Assembly: GCA_021442155.1 (NCBI GenBank)
Contig: CM038222.1
Span: forward strand, 110,797,121-110,861,120
Direction: 5' to 3'
From: Cymbidium sinense
Taxonomy: Eukaryota > Streptophyta > Magnoliopsida > Asparagales > Orchidaceae
Length of the DNA stretch: 64,000 nucleotides
The notes below the pieces were generated by a model that saw only the letters and a program-made list of their open reading frames with translations, made no database searches and was not told the origin of the DNA. The position numbers and the translations under genes were made by a program. Shown here piece after piece: positions 35,801 through 47,509 of the stretch; positions within the stretch are counted from its first letter, which is position 1, and each line of letters begins with the position of its first letter.

Positions 35801-38800
35801 ATTTAGTGCTACTTAAAGCTTCTCATCCTCGGGGTGTCTAGACTAATATACCACTTTTCTCAGATACATGTGAATGTATAAAAAGAACCACAAGAATGAG
35901 AAGTCATGCAAGAAGTCATATTTGATTTGACTATATGATTTACATATGTGATATGAAATTCTTCCTAAGTCTTAACATGGAGATGCATAGGAGTAGATTT
36001 AGACAAATGTTGTATTCTTTTCAAATGAACTATACATTTATAAATCCCATGCAAATCCATATAAGATAAGCAAAGAGAGATTCATATTGCATATCTTATA
36101 TTATCAACACATGCAAACTTATAGATAGTTGTAATTAACATCACTCCATATATTATAATTGATTTGTAGGCTTTTGAAGATAATTTTTGATTTAATAGTA
36201 ATAATAGCCACACCTATTTTTAATTTAAATCAACACATGCAATTTGACATAAAAGAAACCAAGTCATTTAGTTAATTTTAAAAAAATGCATGATTACACA
36301 TGGCAAGCAACATTTAACATGATTGGAAAGAAAAAAAGGAACATAAGCACATGATCTCATTCATTCCAATTAATTCCTAAGGATAATCATACTAAATAAG
36401 ACTACTTAAAATAAACCAAAGTTCTTTAATGACATTTTTAGTTTTGAGTTTGATTTGATTTAGGAAATCAAAGAGGTTTACTTATCCTAATCCCATTCCC
36501 CATGTGTGAGTTAATTTGGTTTAATAAAAATGTAATTAAGTTGATTTTATGGTTTAATTAGGTTAGGATATGAATTAAGCTAATTAATTAACCCTTATCT
36601 ACATCGCCTCAAGTTAATTAACTAATTAATAATGAGCCAATATGATATGCAACCACATGAAAAGTAAATTTGCAATGCTCCTAAGAAATGAAAGGGACTT
36701 AATACAATTGGCTCATGATTAATAGTTAATTAGGCTTAAAGAATCTCACTTAACTACTTTTATGGTTTTCTCGCACATGTGAGCTAACCATAATTTCATT
36801 GTCTCCCCCTTTGGCTTATTGAACACCTAAAGAGCTACCCAAGATTAATTAAAGGTTGCTTAGGTGTGAAGTAGATTTTAGATTGAGTTAATTAAGTTTG
36901 TTAATTAATTAATTGAATTCTTTGATTAAAATCAAAATATACAGATTTTTTGACTTAACACAGTCAGCACCGTACGCAGTGCTAACATGATAATACAGTG
37001 GAACACTGCGCTAAGCAATTGGATGCATGGTTCTGTGTGGCATGCAGTGCCACACGGCTGGCTAGCACGGTGCCTAGTCTACATGTGAGCGAGAAAATGA
37101 GTGGAATAGTGACCATGATGCGTGAATCAGATCCGATCGTCCGATCATAGATTGGATGATCTAGATCTGATCTATGCAATCATAGAGATGAAAACGCATA
37201 GATCTGACACCATCTAGGTTGTCCGATCTAATGAACCATTGGATCAGATGGCTATAGTGCATCGTAGGCGGTAGAACAAAAACCTGAAGGATTTGGGGAA
37301 TTTTTCACAAAATCTAAATGAAGTCTCGCCTGAATGGGACCATTTTCACATCAATTCACATTGAAAAGCTTCTATTTTGTATTTGAATCGTATAAATAAA
37401 GAATGCGAAAGATTTCTAAGGAAAAATTTTAAAATCGCATGAAAAATACCACAAAAATGAGAAATCCTAAGGCCGGCTACGGGTTTTTGAAGATTACCTC
37501 ACCGGGGATAATTTTTGGCAATGGTGATGATTCGAGTATGCTTTTGAGTGGGGGATTAAGCCTAGAATGAGCTTAAACCTCCGCATTCACTTTGAAATGA
37601 TGTCTTTCCCAACCACTGCCACTTCCTCACTAAAATCCACTTATTTTTGGTATTTTTCACCCCAAAATCAGATGGGAATGATTCCTAGTTTGATTGGGAG
37701 CTCTATAAGATGGAAAATGAGAGTGGGAGTAGAAGTTTTGTTGCCTCTAATGCCTTGGTTTCAAAAGTGGATGAAATTCCCTTATTTTGTTTGATTTTTG
37801 GCTCCAAAATATTGTCATTTGGCTTGGGGTGTTTGGGAATGGAAGAGAATCATCCTAGGTGGCTCATTTTGATTGGCTAAGGCTTAGAAAGTGGCTGCCA
37901 TGAAGGACAAATGGGTGTCTTAGCAACGGGAGGTGGGAGTTCTTCATGCCAAGTGTTCCAATGGGAGAGGTGAGGTGAACTTACCACACTATGAGTCTTG
38001 GCTGCCCCAACCACCTCTTGGGTTAGATGATTAGTGTCCTTGGTGCCTATGTGAACCAATGGATGAGTGTCAAGTGGCCAAGGAAGAGAAATGACCACTT
38101 GGGCAAGTGTCTTTTCTCATGGGATGCCCTTGACCCAAGGGCATAGTGGTGATTTAATATTGAATTTGATTTGAACTAATTTGAAATGAGTCAAAAGTGA
38201 GTTGGAACAAATTTTATGTCATTTGGAGTTTATTTGGTTTAATCAATTTAATCAAATTGTCAAAATAAATAGTTGACCAATTGGTCACATTGGGTCAAAC
38301 CAATAGTTGGGTCAAGTTCAAATGATCATTTGGAGTATATTGGTTCAATTGATTTCAATCAATTTGGTTTAATTTGGATTTTGGCCAATTTGGGCTAAGT
38401 TGATCAATGTGATCAAATTGACCAAATTGGCCTGAATCATGGCTTGGTTTGACTTTAGTTGATCATTTGGAATTTATTGTATGCTTTGGTTATGTTCAAT
38501 TTGTATTTGATTGGGTTTTAGGTTGATTTGACCCTTAAGGTCAATTTGGGCTAAGTTTGGTTAGGTTGACCAATTGATCAAATTGAGCTAAATTAAGGCT
38601 TTGGTCAAGTTTAATAATTAATTTGGAATGAACTTGAGCTGTTGGTTACAATCAATTTGGATCAAATCATGATTTGACCAATTTTGGCTTTTTAGGTTAA
38701 TTTGGGTCAAATGGACAATTAGGCTTGGTTTGGCTCAAGTGAGGGTTTGGCGAGGTTCAATCATTGATTTTGAGTGGGTATGAATTAATGGTTTTATCCA

Positions 38801-39826
38801 ATTTGGCATATGGTGGATTTGGGCTAGTTTGTGTTTCCTTTAGTCTAAATGTTGACTTGGTCAAAGGCTAGGTTAGACTTAGTTTGACCCAATTTAAGGC
38901 AATTGATCACCCTTGGGTGATTGTTGGTTATGTTGTGAGGTTTGGATGGGCTTAGTTCAATCTAATTTAGGTTGGATTAGAACTTAACTCAAAAAAGTTC
39001 CTTTAGGCCACTTTGGGTCAAGTAGCCTAAATGGGTTAATTAGCTTGATCATGGCTCGATTCAAGTTTAGTTGAACTCACACAAGAGCCTATGATTGGAA
39101 TATAAATCCAATTACAAGGGGTTTGGATCCAAATTGGTTTTGGTTCATATGACAATTTCAAGTCAAAAGGGCTAACTTGGGTTTGATTTGGGTTAGCTTG
39201 GATTTAGTTTGATAATGGTGGTTTATGTTTATATTTAGGTCAATGATTGTAGTACTAATTGAATCATGAAGAAATCCATGAGTTTTTAATTGGTTTGGGT
39301 ATCATTTAGCCAAGTTCAAGAATTTGGCTAAAAGGGCTCAAATTGGGGATTTGATTTATTTGAGTTTCAATCATTTGATAGTTAGATTTGATTTATGATT
39401 TGGAATTTGGTTGGAGATTGAATTTTATAATTGAGAAAATCAATTGGATTGGGATTGATTTGAATTTGGTTAAGGCTAAGTCCATAAGATAAAACCAAAG
39501 GGCTTAGGAAGGGATTTGGTGTTTGAACTTAATCATGGGTTTCAATCATTTGTTAGTTGAATTTAATTTTGGAATTTAGTTTGAAATTTGAGGTTTGTTT
39601 TGGAAGAAGGAAGCAAGGATTGGGTTTAGGCTATAGGGTAGGCAAGTCCTCCTAAATCCTTAAGGCACAACCTATTCTTATGGCTAACTCTTCTATGTCT
39701 TTAAGGTTAGGTTAAGTGTTCACCTAATCATTAGAATGTCTTAAGACTAATGAACTCTTAATGTCTAGAGGAGTCCTATGTCTAAGATGGAGAAGTTGAG
39801 AGATCACTCCAAAAGTGAGGTTAACA
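32855..39826 (-). repeat. Giant LTR of element B, left copy
   Basis: On the minus strand it starts TGTTAACCTCACTTTTGGAG (39826 leftwards) and continues with CTCAACTTCTCCATC, like the LTR at 19962. It then runs through the GGTCAA/TTGACC block (38200-39100), a divergent middle (37000-38100), AT-rich sequence, the duplicated conserved module (35500-35855) and the distal 1.1 kb. It ends near 32855, about 40 bases before the expected GTGGTGTCCCCTAACA. Open frames such as 36982-37179, 37567-37794 and 37877-38098 are unsupported. Confidence 0.85.
35500..35855 (+). promoter_or_regulatory. Duplicated TATA-containing LTR module
   Basis: Two copies about 228 bp apart. Copy 1 has TATAAAAG at 35510-35517, GTGAGTACGTCGACATTATT, then CACCAGGGG and CCACTTAAAGCCTCGCAG. 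Copy 2 has TATAAGAG at 35738-35745 with the same following blocks. The module is also doubled at 30730-31090 and 54775-55140, but single in element A (15866-15980, 24540-24660). Arrangement and TATA spacing suggest the LTR core promoter, directed along the plus strand; this is an inference. Confidence 0.45.
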
Positions 39827-39827
39827 A

Positions 39828-39837
39828 TGGGCGCCCA
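39828..39837 (+). other. Primer-binding-site-like palindrome at LTR edge
   Basis: TGGGCGCCCA begins one base after the GTTAACA end of the LTR at 39826. Many plant Ty3 elements have a TGGCGCC-type primer-binding site (complementary to a tRNA 3' end) just after the 5' LTR. If this is one, the LTR reads along the plus strand, opposite to gag-pol. The match to a specific tRNA was not checked, and the extra G makes it imperfect. Confidence 0.35.
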
Positions 39838-40022
39838 ATAGGTGCTGTGTGACTAACAAGGCACACCGCACATATTGGTGTTGACCGAGATGATCAACAA
39901 CATCTTAAGGATCACAAACACTAACAAAAATGATCTACCCCTAAACCTAAGATGTAGAAGGAATCAAGATCTTAGTGCAATGCAACTCCACTCATGCCAA
40001 AGGCTTAAGGGAGGAAGAAGGC

Positions 40023-40332
40023 ATCCACTAAGGGATCAAGCATATGAACCTTCCACTAGAGAAGAAGGTTCAGGTTATCCACTAGGGATAAGGGGTTTGG
40101 ATTTGAATGCAAGATATAATTTGGGTAGAGTATCCGCTAGGGATTAAAATGTATAACCTACTGGGGATAGATACATGAACCTTCCACTAGGGAAGCAAGT
40201 TCAGGTTATCCACTAGGGTAAAGATTTGATGAGATTTCTTTTGAGGGTGCACTTGTTGGGGAATAAAAGTTTGAATTGGATTTAGTTGAATCCACTGGGG
40301 AGGTTGGGATGATTGATGTCTCACTGGGGAGA
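40023..40332 (+). repeat. Short interspersed repeat of CCACTAGGGA
   Basis: About ten copies of CCACTAGGGA or a close variant (CCGCTAGGGA, CTACTGGGGA, CCACTGGGGA, TCACTGGGGA) occur at about 40025, 40052, 40079, 40134, 40159, 40183, 40210, 40251, 40292 and 40322, spaced mostly 24-55 bp. A larger unit of about 130 bp containing GAACCTTCCACTAG and GGTTATCCACTAGGG is present twice (40047 and 40174). Open frame 39875-40147 runs through it and is probably incidental. Confidence 0.8.
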
Positions 40333-40370
40333 AATTAATTGATTATTTTTTTTAAGTTTAAATTTTGAGA

Positions 40371-42180
40371 TGGACCCTATCATTGTGCGAGGGATCGCAC
40401 TAAGATGGGGCTATATCAGCCTTGGCCTATCTCAAATTTACCAATCCAAAGGGGTAGTTCACTAGCCACATGGTAGAACTATCCGAACTAAGGGGTTGCC
40501 TTTCAGTGTATAATGACTATGCTAGGGAGAAAGTTTAGTTACTTATATCTTCAAAATCAAGAGACAATCATTAGGGTGATCTATTGGATGTAATATATCA
40601 AACTCGACCTAAGGTGACTACTGAGTGAATGTCGCTAGGGGTCTTATATCGGCTCGAAAGTAGTCAGGATAATATCATTTAATTGAATTGCATTCATTTT
40701 AATTTCATTTATTTTAATTTGATTTATCCCATTGGTGTGCGATGGATCCACTAAGAATGAGCTAATATCAACCTAGACCTGCCTTAGATTTACAAATTCA
40801 AAGGGATACCATCGCCATGAGAGCTAACCAACCTGCGCAGCAATAGTCAAGTTAGGAAGAAAGCATGGGGACTCACATCCTCTTACACAAGGAACCACTA
40901 GGGTGATCGGTTGCTCACACAATAAATCAAACCTAACCTAAGGTTGCCCATCAGTACACAATGGTCATGCTGGAAAGAATGTTTAATAGACTTATATCTT
41001 TCTAAGCAAGGGCGACTGTCAGGGTGACTGATTGGTGGCATAATAAGTTGAACCGACCAAAGGGTGACTATTGAGATTGTGTCGACTTGAACACTTATCT
41101 TAACTCAAAGTAGTCAGGCAATTCCTATAGGGAGTTTTGCGGACACTGCCCTAAAGATAGGATGCTTGCTTAGGAAAGAGGTCATAAGGGGCTTGAATTC
41201 CTAATCCACAAGAGAATATATATTTTATTTGTTTTATGTTATCATGGACCCAATTGGTTTGTGAGGGATCACACTAAAAAAAAGCTCATATCAGCCTAGT
41301 CCTATCTCAAATTTATTGGGCCAAGAGAGATTCTGCATATTCGCAAGATAAATTCTCCAACAACAGAGGTGGATACGAGGAAAGGGGAATTGTCCAATCT
41401 AAGAGTAACTGAGATAGTATCTAAATGGAGTCGCTAAGAATGTGATCCAAATAGAGTTCTCACAAGGGAGGTGCCGCTAGGGGCGTTATCCAAAATCCTG
41501 TAAAAGAAAGCATGTAGGTATATGGTGGCCAACTCAAGGAGATAGTGTGGGGACTCACATCAGCCAAGAGTGGTGTATCCATTCTGTGGGTCGCTGTCAG
41601 CATAATGAACACCAACCAACCTAAGGTGCCCTTCAGTTTGAGACAATCAGTTTAGAAAGAAGGTGTGTAGACTTACATCTCCCTAAATTGGAACTAATCG
41701 CTAGGATGGTCTGTCTTCGGCTTGACAGGGCCTATCTAACCTAGGGCGACTACTAAGCGAGGGGTCCTGTGTAAGGACTAGACTTAAGCTTGAAGTAGTC
41801 AGGAGGAAATGAGCCACTAGGAGACTTACCATAAACATCAAATATACTCAACCTAGTCAGTGCCTGATGGCTAGTTCAAGAAGAAAGCATGTAGGCTTAC
41901 ATCTTCTTAAATAAAGTCAACATAGGGTAGCTTACTGGCTGTGGAGTAAGGCCTACAAAACTGAGAAGACACTCATTAGTTTGTAATGGTCAAGTTAGGA
42001 AAAAGAGTGTGGGGACTCACATCCGATAGACGGGTGACCACTAAGGTGACACACTAACAAAGTAGCATATCTGCCTGACCTAGAGCAGCTAATGAGTGAG
42101 TACCATAGGAGGCTTGCTCTCACATCAAAATAGCTTGAGATAAAAGATATGTGCTCATTTGTGTTGTGAAAGAGGTAATA
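40371..42180 (+). repeat. Degenerate tandem repeats between integrase and LTR of element B
   Basis: A long unit starting ATGGACCC, then TGTG(C)GAGGGATC(G/A)CACTAA, AGCCT and CTATCTCAAATTTA begins at about 40371, 40728 and 41244. Within and after these, a shorter block recurs: CCTAAGG...CAGT, then TAGGAAGAAAG, then GGGGACTCACATC or GACTTATATC, near 40480, 40830, 40935, 41620, 41865 and 41960. AGTAGTCAGG recurs near 40660, 41105 and 41795. Noncoding tandem repeats between INT and 3' LTR are known in Tat/Ogre elements, which fits this position on the minus strand. Confidence 0.7.
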
Positions 42181-42420
42181 GGATGCCACTTGGGTTCTCT
42201 TACACCAATCCTAAATATATAGAAATGTGACTCTACCAAGAAAAGATGCTGCTCGGGTCTCTTACACCTAACTTAGTTGTACTAATCAAAATATGATGCA
42301 TCTTGGGTTCTCTTACACCTAACCTAATAGCACTGGAGAATTGTGTGTAGTTTGTGTTTGTGTTTGTGGAGGGATAGGATGTCGCGTGGGTTCTCTTACA
42401 CCTACCCTAAACACATCGTG
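42181..42420 (+). repeat. Four tandem copies of a 50-80 bp unit
   Basis: The core GATGC...TGGGTTCTCTTACACCTA occurs at about 42181, 42245, 42294 and 42377, each followed by a variable AT-rich tail. It lies next to the end of the integrase on the minus-strand side, so it is the first part of the element B 3' noncoding region. Confidence 0.8.
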
Positions 42421-42559
42421 GTGGATTCGCAAGCAAAAGATATTTCTAACACATAAGAGATGGAATTTGATATGAAAAAAAGCTTATTGATTATTATTTT
42501 CAAACAAGATTTTATGGATAGTATTTCTTTAAGTACAGCCTACTTATTTAAAGCATCAA

Positions 42560-43560
42560 GTGTTCTCCCTTACAGTTTATAAGCTGATAAGATACTCCTT
42601 GGTAGGCCTTCTAGTGGTAGAAGGGCCTTCCCAAGTGGGTTCAAACTTTCCTCCCATCTTTCGATGGGCAACAATTGGTCTCCTTAGAACTAAAATAAGC
42701 TCTCCTACTTAAAAAGCTCTAGAATGGACCAACTTATTATGAGTTTGAATCATTTTGGCTTTATACAACTCAAGGTTCTAGGATGCCTGGAGGCATTTCT
42801 CCTCTAAACCTTCAAACTCTTCCAATGGCAGCTTGGCGTTCTGTTCTATTGTGATATTACTACCCACTACTATCCTTAATGATGGGAGTTGGAATTCTAA
42901 TGGTAGAACTACTTCAGAGCTATACACTAAGGAGAAAGGGGTAGTTTGAGTCAGAGTGATGTATGTGGTATGGTAGGCCTATAAGGCTTCAACTAACTGC
43001 TCATGTCACTATCGCTTGTTGTCATTGAATGTCTTATTTAATATTTGGATGAGAGTCTTGTTGAATGCTTCTACTAGACTATTTTCCATTGAATAATAGA
43101 TGGTGGAATATCTCTAATCTATGTTATTTCTCCAGGCAAAGCTATTGATTTTAGTGCTCTTGAATGCAGTACCATTATCAAATATAATTCATCGAGGCAC
43201 CCCGAACCTATATACAATATGGTTATTAAAAAGCTAGAGCACATGCTGAGATGTAACCTCTTTGAGTGGGATTGCCTTTGCCCTCTTGGAAAAGTAGTCA
43301 GTGGCAGCTAGAATGAATAGGTGAACCTTAAAAGAAGGAGGATTAATTGGACCTAGAATGTCGGTACCCCAACACTCAAATGGCCATGAGGCCAAAGTAG
43401 GATATAGAATATTGGGTGGTTGATGTAAGACACATCGTGCACATGACATTAGTGAGATCTCCTAACTATATCCATGCAGTCTGTGATCATCGAAGGCTAG
43501 TAGTATCCTAATCTTTTGATCTTGGCTTTCATCTTCAGACCTGATTGATGCACTCTGCAT
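42560..43560 (-). pseudogene. Integrase, degenerate (element B)
   Basis: The zinc region keeps CARCVLHQ. The catalytic core has WGTDILGP (first Asp, codon near 43358-43366), FDNGTAFKST (43163-43186) and the expected Glu in LVEAFNKTL (43053-43077), so all three DDE residues are readable. The C-terminal part runs through TPFSLVYSSEVVLP, VGELILVLRRP and GKFEPTWEGP (GPY/F-like, about 42620-42670) and stops shortly after, with no chromodomain. In-frame stops and shifts break it several times. The best open piece is 43234-43449. Confidence 0.92.
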
Positions 43561-43756
43561 AAACTTGAATGCACCTCAATCATGATCTTATGGGATTCAT
43601 GTTGGTCCAGACATCATAACCATGTATGATCGAAAGACCGTCTATATAAGGTGTCATCTACGAGAGCTATGAAAGGGCTCTCTACTTGACCTAATGTGTT
43701 AGTGACTTCTCTTAAGGTATTTTGCCTATATTTAGATAATCCATGAATGGTTGCCT

Positions 43757-44310
43757 CTAATCTGACTCATTATCCTTTTTGGCAATGGCAATCTCTCCTT
43801 CAAGAGGGAGTCTCTCAATGAGTTCAACATCAATAAGGGATAAGACTTGTATATTTTGGACCCTTATTAAAATGGACTCATCTTCTAGACATGCCAACTC
43901 TTTGGCAAGCTTGGCTAATGCATCTTCGACTGTGGCCTCTCCTCGAGGAATATTGTAGATGATAACCTCTGAGATTTGAGCCAACAACTCTATAGTATAC
44001 TTGTGGTAATGATGGAGCTTAGGCTTCAGAACCTTATAGGACCTAATGATTTGGTTGATGACGAGCTGAGAATCCCCGAAGATTTTGATGCTCTGGATGC
44101 ATAGTGTAATGACTAACTCCAGACTAGCAATCAGAGCCTCATATTTAGCTTTTTATAGGTGCATGGATTTGACAAATGATATGAGAATCTCATCACATCG
44201 CAATCCAGAGTTTGGAGAACTATTCATACCCCTGCCTTTCTTGGAAGAGTAGATCATGATTCTTCTCCTTTTTGGAAGGAAGTTACACCATCAAAATACA
44301 TCACCTAGTG
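43757..44310 (-). pseudogene. Archaeal-type RNase H, degenerate (element B)
   Basis: It opens with VMYFDGV (44284-44304), then AKYEALIASLELV, KIFGDSQLVINQI (44053-44082), HYHKYTIELLAQ and VPRGEATVEDALAKLAKELA-like sequence (open frame 43757-43987). The acidic residues at the YFDG, YEAL and GDSQ positions remain. At least one stop splits the domain. This second RNase H between tether and integrase is diagnostic for the Tat branch. Confidence 0.9.
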
Positions 44311-44850
44311 GTGAATGCTAGTGTCCTGTAAGTTCATGATTTGTTCATTAGGGAGGTCATCACTAAGCAGGGTATCAACAGGAAGTGGGTGTGCTACTAA
44401 GAAATCCACTAGTGCTTGTCCTTTTAAGGCACGAAGGGGTATGAATATGATATCAAACTATGACAAAATCATAGAACAACGAGCCAACCATCTGGATAGC
44501 ATCAGTCGTGTCATGAGATATTACAGTGGATTGATCCTGGAGATCAAATTCACCTTATAAGAAAGCATGTAGTACTGTAGCTTTTAGGATGCAAAGATTA
44601 AAGCTAGGCAGTGCTTCTCAATAGGTGGGTAGTTTACTTTAACAGGGATTAGATGATTACTGATATAACAAAGAGCATTTTCTTTCCCTTCATCATTGGT
44701 TTATGCTAATAAAGCACCAAGGGAGTCATTTAATACAACAATGTAGAGGATCAATGGCTTGCCCAGGATAGGGGCTGCTAGAATTGGTAGAATCATTAGG
44801 TAATGCTTGATGTCTTCAAAGGTATGCTTGCACTTATAATCCCACTTGAA
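44311..44850 (-). pseudogene. RNase H (retroelement type) and tether, degenerate (element B)
   Basis: The sequence follows the RT thumb: PLILYIVVLNDSLGALLA (the end of open frame 44701-44979), KENALCYISNHL, EKHCLALIFASQKLQYYML, then a tether with LVDFLVAHPLP. As in element D, a residue of the usual LYLAVS start has changed. Stops follow GALLA. It would have removed RNA from the hybrid during reverse transcription. Confidence 0.85.
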
Positions 44851-45725
44851 CTTAGCATGATTTTTGATAAGTGCTGATAATGGTTGGCATCTTCCTAATA
44901 GGTTGGAAATGAAGCACCTTAGATATGCCAATTTCCCTTGGAATGATCTGAGTTGAGTTAGACTTTTAGGGGGTGGCATTTCTAGGGTAGCCTTGATCTT
45001 CTCTGGATTGATCTCTATTCCCTAGTGTCGGATAATAAACCCAAGGAATTTTTTTGAAGCTACTCTGAATGCACACTTTATGGGATTCATTTTGAGGTTA
45101 AATTATCTTAACCATTCAAAAACTACTCTTAGGTTGAAGAGATGGTCTTCCGTTTCTTTATTTTTGACTACTAGATCATCAACATAGCATTCAACTTGAT
45201 GATGAATGAGTTCGTTGAAGATCCGAGTCATGGCCCACCGGTAGGTAGCACCAGAATTTTTAAGGCCAAAAGGCATGACCCTATAACAATAGATTCCATT
45301 CAGGGTTTGAAAAGTAGTGTTTCTTTCATCCTTGAGAGCCATCTTGATTTGGTTGTAGCCAGATGAAGGGGAAATTCATCCTTAGGACATGCCTTATTTA
45401 GATCCCTAAAATTGACACATATGTTAATTTAACCATTTTTTTCTTAAATAAGATGACACTGGCCAACCAAGTAAGATATTTTTCTTCCCTGATAAAGCCA
45501 ACATGGATTAGTTTCTTGATTTCAAAAGTGACATGTTGTTCAATGCCTAATTGCATGCATGTAGGAGCTTTCTTGATAGCGTTAGCATTAAGTTTTATTA
45601 TTAGTTTGTGGACTACTACATTAAGAGATAAATCAGGAATTTCAGTATAACTACATGAGAAGTAGTCCTTAAACTCAGCTAATAGCTTAACTAAGTCATT
45701 AGTTTCTTCTTCATTCAATAAGGAA
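44851..45725 (-). pseudogene. Reverse transcriptase with active-site deletion (element B)
   Basis: Fingers: open frame 45398-45718, including HVTFEIKKL and VGFIREEKYLTWLA. Palm: FRDLNKACPKDEFPLH is joined at about 45365-45385 straight to SGYNQIKMALKDE, so about 75 nt that normally encode the segment with the first catalytic Asp are missing. Then comes FQTLNGIYCYRVMPFGLKN and YVDDLVVKN with the catalytic Asp pair (45175-45186). Thumb: LRSFQGKLAYLRCFISN. Apart from the deletion and a few frame breaks it is the best preserved RT in the window. Confidence 0.93.
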
Positions 45726-46824
45726 CTGTTGTATGTTAGATGTGGATTATCTTCAGTTCCTAAGTTAATTTCTTTGAGCTCGTCGATGGTTGATTTGATA
45801 TGTTCTTTGAACTCTGGTGGTGCATCTTTGACTTCAAGCTCATTAGGTCATCTGAAGTTTCTAAACATACCTCCTCATAATAGTTAGCATGATTTGAGAA
45901 GAACCAATCAGACTAGAAATGAATGGTGATGACTAGGCAATGGTTATCATCATCAACTGGGCCCACTATGCTGAATTCTAGTCTTGGTCTTGATTGAAAA
46001 TATCTTCTTTGGTTATCCCATAACCTTTCAAAGTAATTCGACCCATGTTTAGACCAAGTATGCTAGATTAATCCCTTCTTTGTTAAGTTAAGAACACAAG
46101 AAGAATTCTAATTAAAAGGCAATTGTATTAAATCTTTATATGAATCATCTTCAAATTCTACATCAACTTCTTGACTTGAGGATGGTGCTCGTAATAAAAA
46201 TTTCTTTGGCATGACATCTGTGAATGACTTGGGCCTCCTTAACTACCAAACCTTCAACTTTTTGGGAAGAAAGTGAGGTTAGAGCTAAAGTTCCCAATTG
46301 TTGCCTGACTATTCTACATAATAGTGATTCAGATACATTCATGCTTTGCTTGGAGGCCTAGTCTTCATCGCTATTTGGCTTGATTGTCACCTCCAAAGGG
46401 ACTTGCTGAGAGGGGTTGGTTTGCATGCTAACCACATGAGATTCTTCCTCCAAACTGGACTTTAAGTTTATGTGGATAGCGGGGGTACTCCTGTGACTTA
46501 GAACATAACTCTTATTAGGTGGCCAATAAGGAGGAGGACTTCCATCTCTAGTACTGCCTCTAGATCTACCTCTGCCTCTACTTGGTGGGGGTTGAGTCAT
46601 CCTACCCATGTGTTCATATGGAGTAATGAACTATTGGTGGAGTCTAACTTCAGGCTCTATTTCTTCCTTAGTGTCTAATTCTCGTTCACTTGCATTTTCA
46701 TTTTCTTTTCCTTTTTCAATTTTTTTTCATTTTTATTTTCTTTTTATTTTTCTTCTTCTTTTATTTCTTTTGTTTTTGAACATTGGCCAAGTTCACTAGA
46801 ATAGACTTTCTGATTTGGAGGAAG
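45726..46824 (-). pseudogene. Protease-to-RT linker region (element B)
   Basis: A low-conservation stretch between PR and RT. The open frame 46358-46609 encodes a proline/arginine/serine-rich segment (QPPPSRGRGRSRGST) and then acidic sequence. A pyrimidine-rich run on the plus strand (46680-46780) encodes a lysine/glutamate-rich stretch on the minus strand, comparable to the K/E-rich linkers of C and D. No folded domain was recognised. Confidence 0.55.
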
Positions 46825-47509
46825 TTAGTAGCTCATGTCCTCATATATCTCGACCTCTCTAATTGAAAATATCTTCAAGTCTCCTTTGACACAATACTCG
46901 ATTCCACCTCTTCGTAATTTGATGCACTGATGTAGAGAGGATGAAACTGTGTAATTTTTATGTATCCAAGGCATACCAAGAAAAGTAGTGAAAGATGTAT
47001 CTAAATCAATTATGTAGAACGTGGCTTGTATCTTCCAGTCATCTATCTCCAATGGCAACACTATAGAGCCTAAAGCCCTCTCGCCTTGCTCATTGAATCC
47101 TCTCAACATTATCCTATCTTCTTGAAGTTTAGAGATGTCAATCCCCAAGTAGCCAAGGGTTTTTAGACTAATAATGTTCACTGATGCACCTGGATCAACT
47201 AACACCCTAGAGAGTCTGAATCTGCATATATCTACTGTGATGTAGAGGGAACAGTTGTGCTCGATTGTCCTCAATAGAAGGTCTTCATTGGTGAATGTAA
47301 CTCCATGGGCTTCTCTTGAATAATATGTCTCCTCTCCAATAGCAGTTAGTTGAGATAAGCATATTTTTTTGATCAAGAAGAGCTTTGATCAATGACTCCC
47401 TCATTTCTTTGGATAAGATAAGGGTGTCATATATGCTTAGTTTAGTTAACAACTTTCTTAGGTAAGCGAGGACATTGTAGTCAACTCTGAGCTGGTCCTC
47501 CATAAGCAT
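46825..47509 (-). pseudogene. Aspartic protease, near-intact with one frameshift (element B)
   Basis: The N-terminal part (47509-47285) has YNVLAYLRKLLTKLSIYDTL and SKEMRESLIKALLDQK. The frame then shifts near 47375 into the 183-residue open frame 46825-47376. This holds VDPGASVNII (catalytic Asp codon at 47194-47196; the DPG form replaces the common D-S/T-G), IMLRGFNEQGERALGSI, FLGMPWIH and SSLHQCIKLRRGGIEYCVKG. It is the longest conserved open frame in the window and the least damaged protease of the three. It would have cut Gag-Pol in the particle. Confidence 0.93.

Noticed and set aside
39875..40147. 90-codon plus-strand open frame next to the LTR
   Set aside because: It runs through the CCACTAGGGA repeat, which accounts for its length; no domain or homologue elsewhere in the window.
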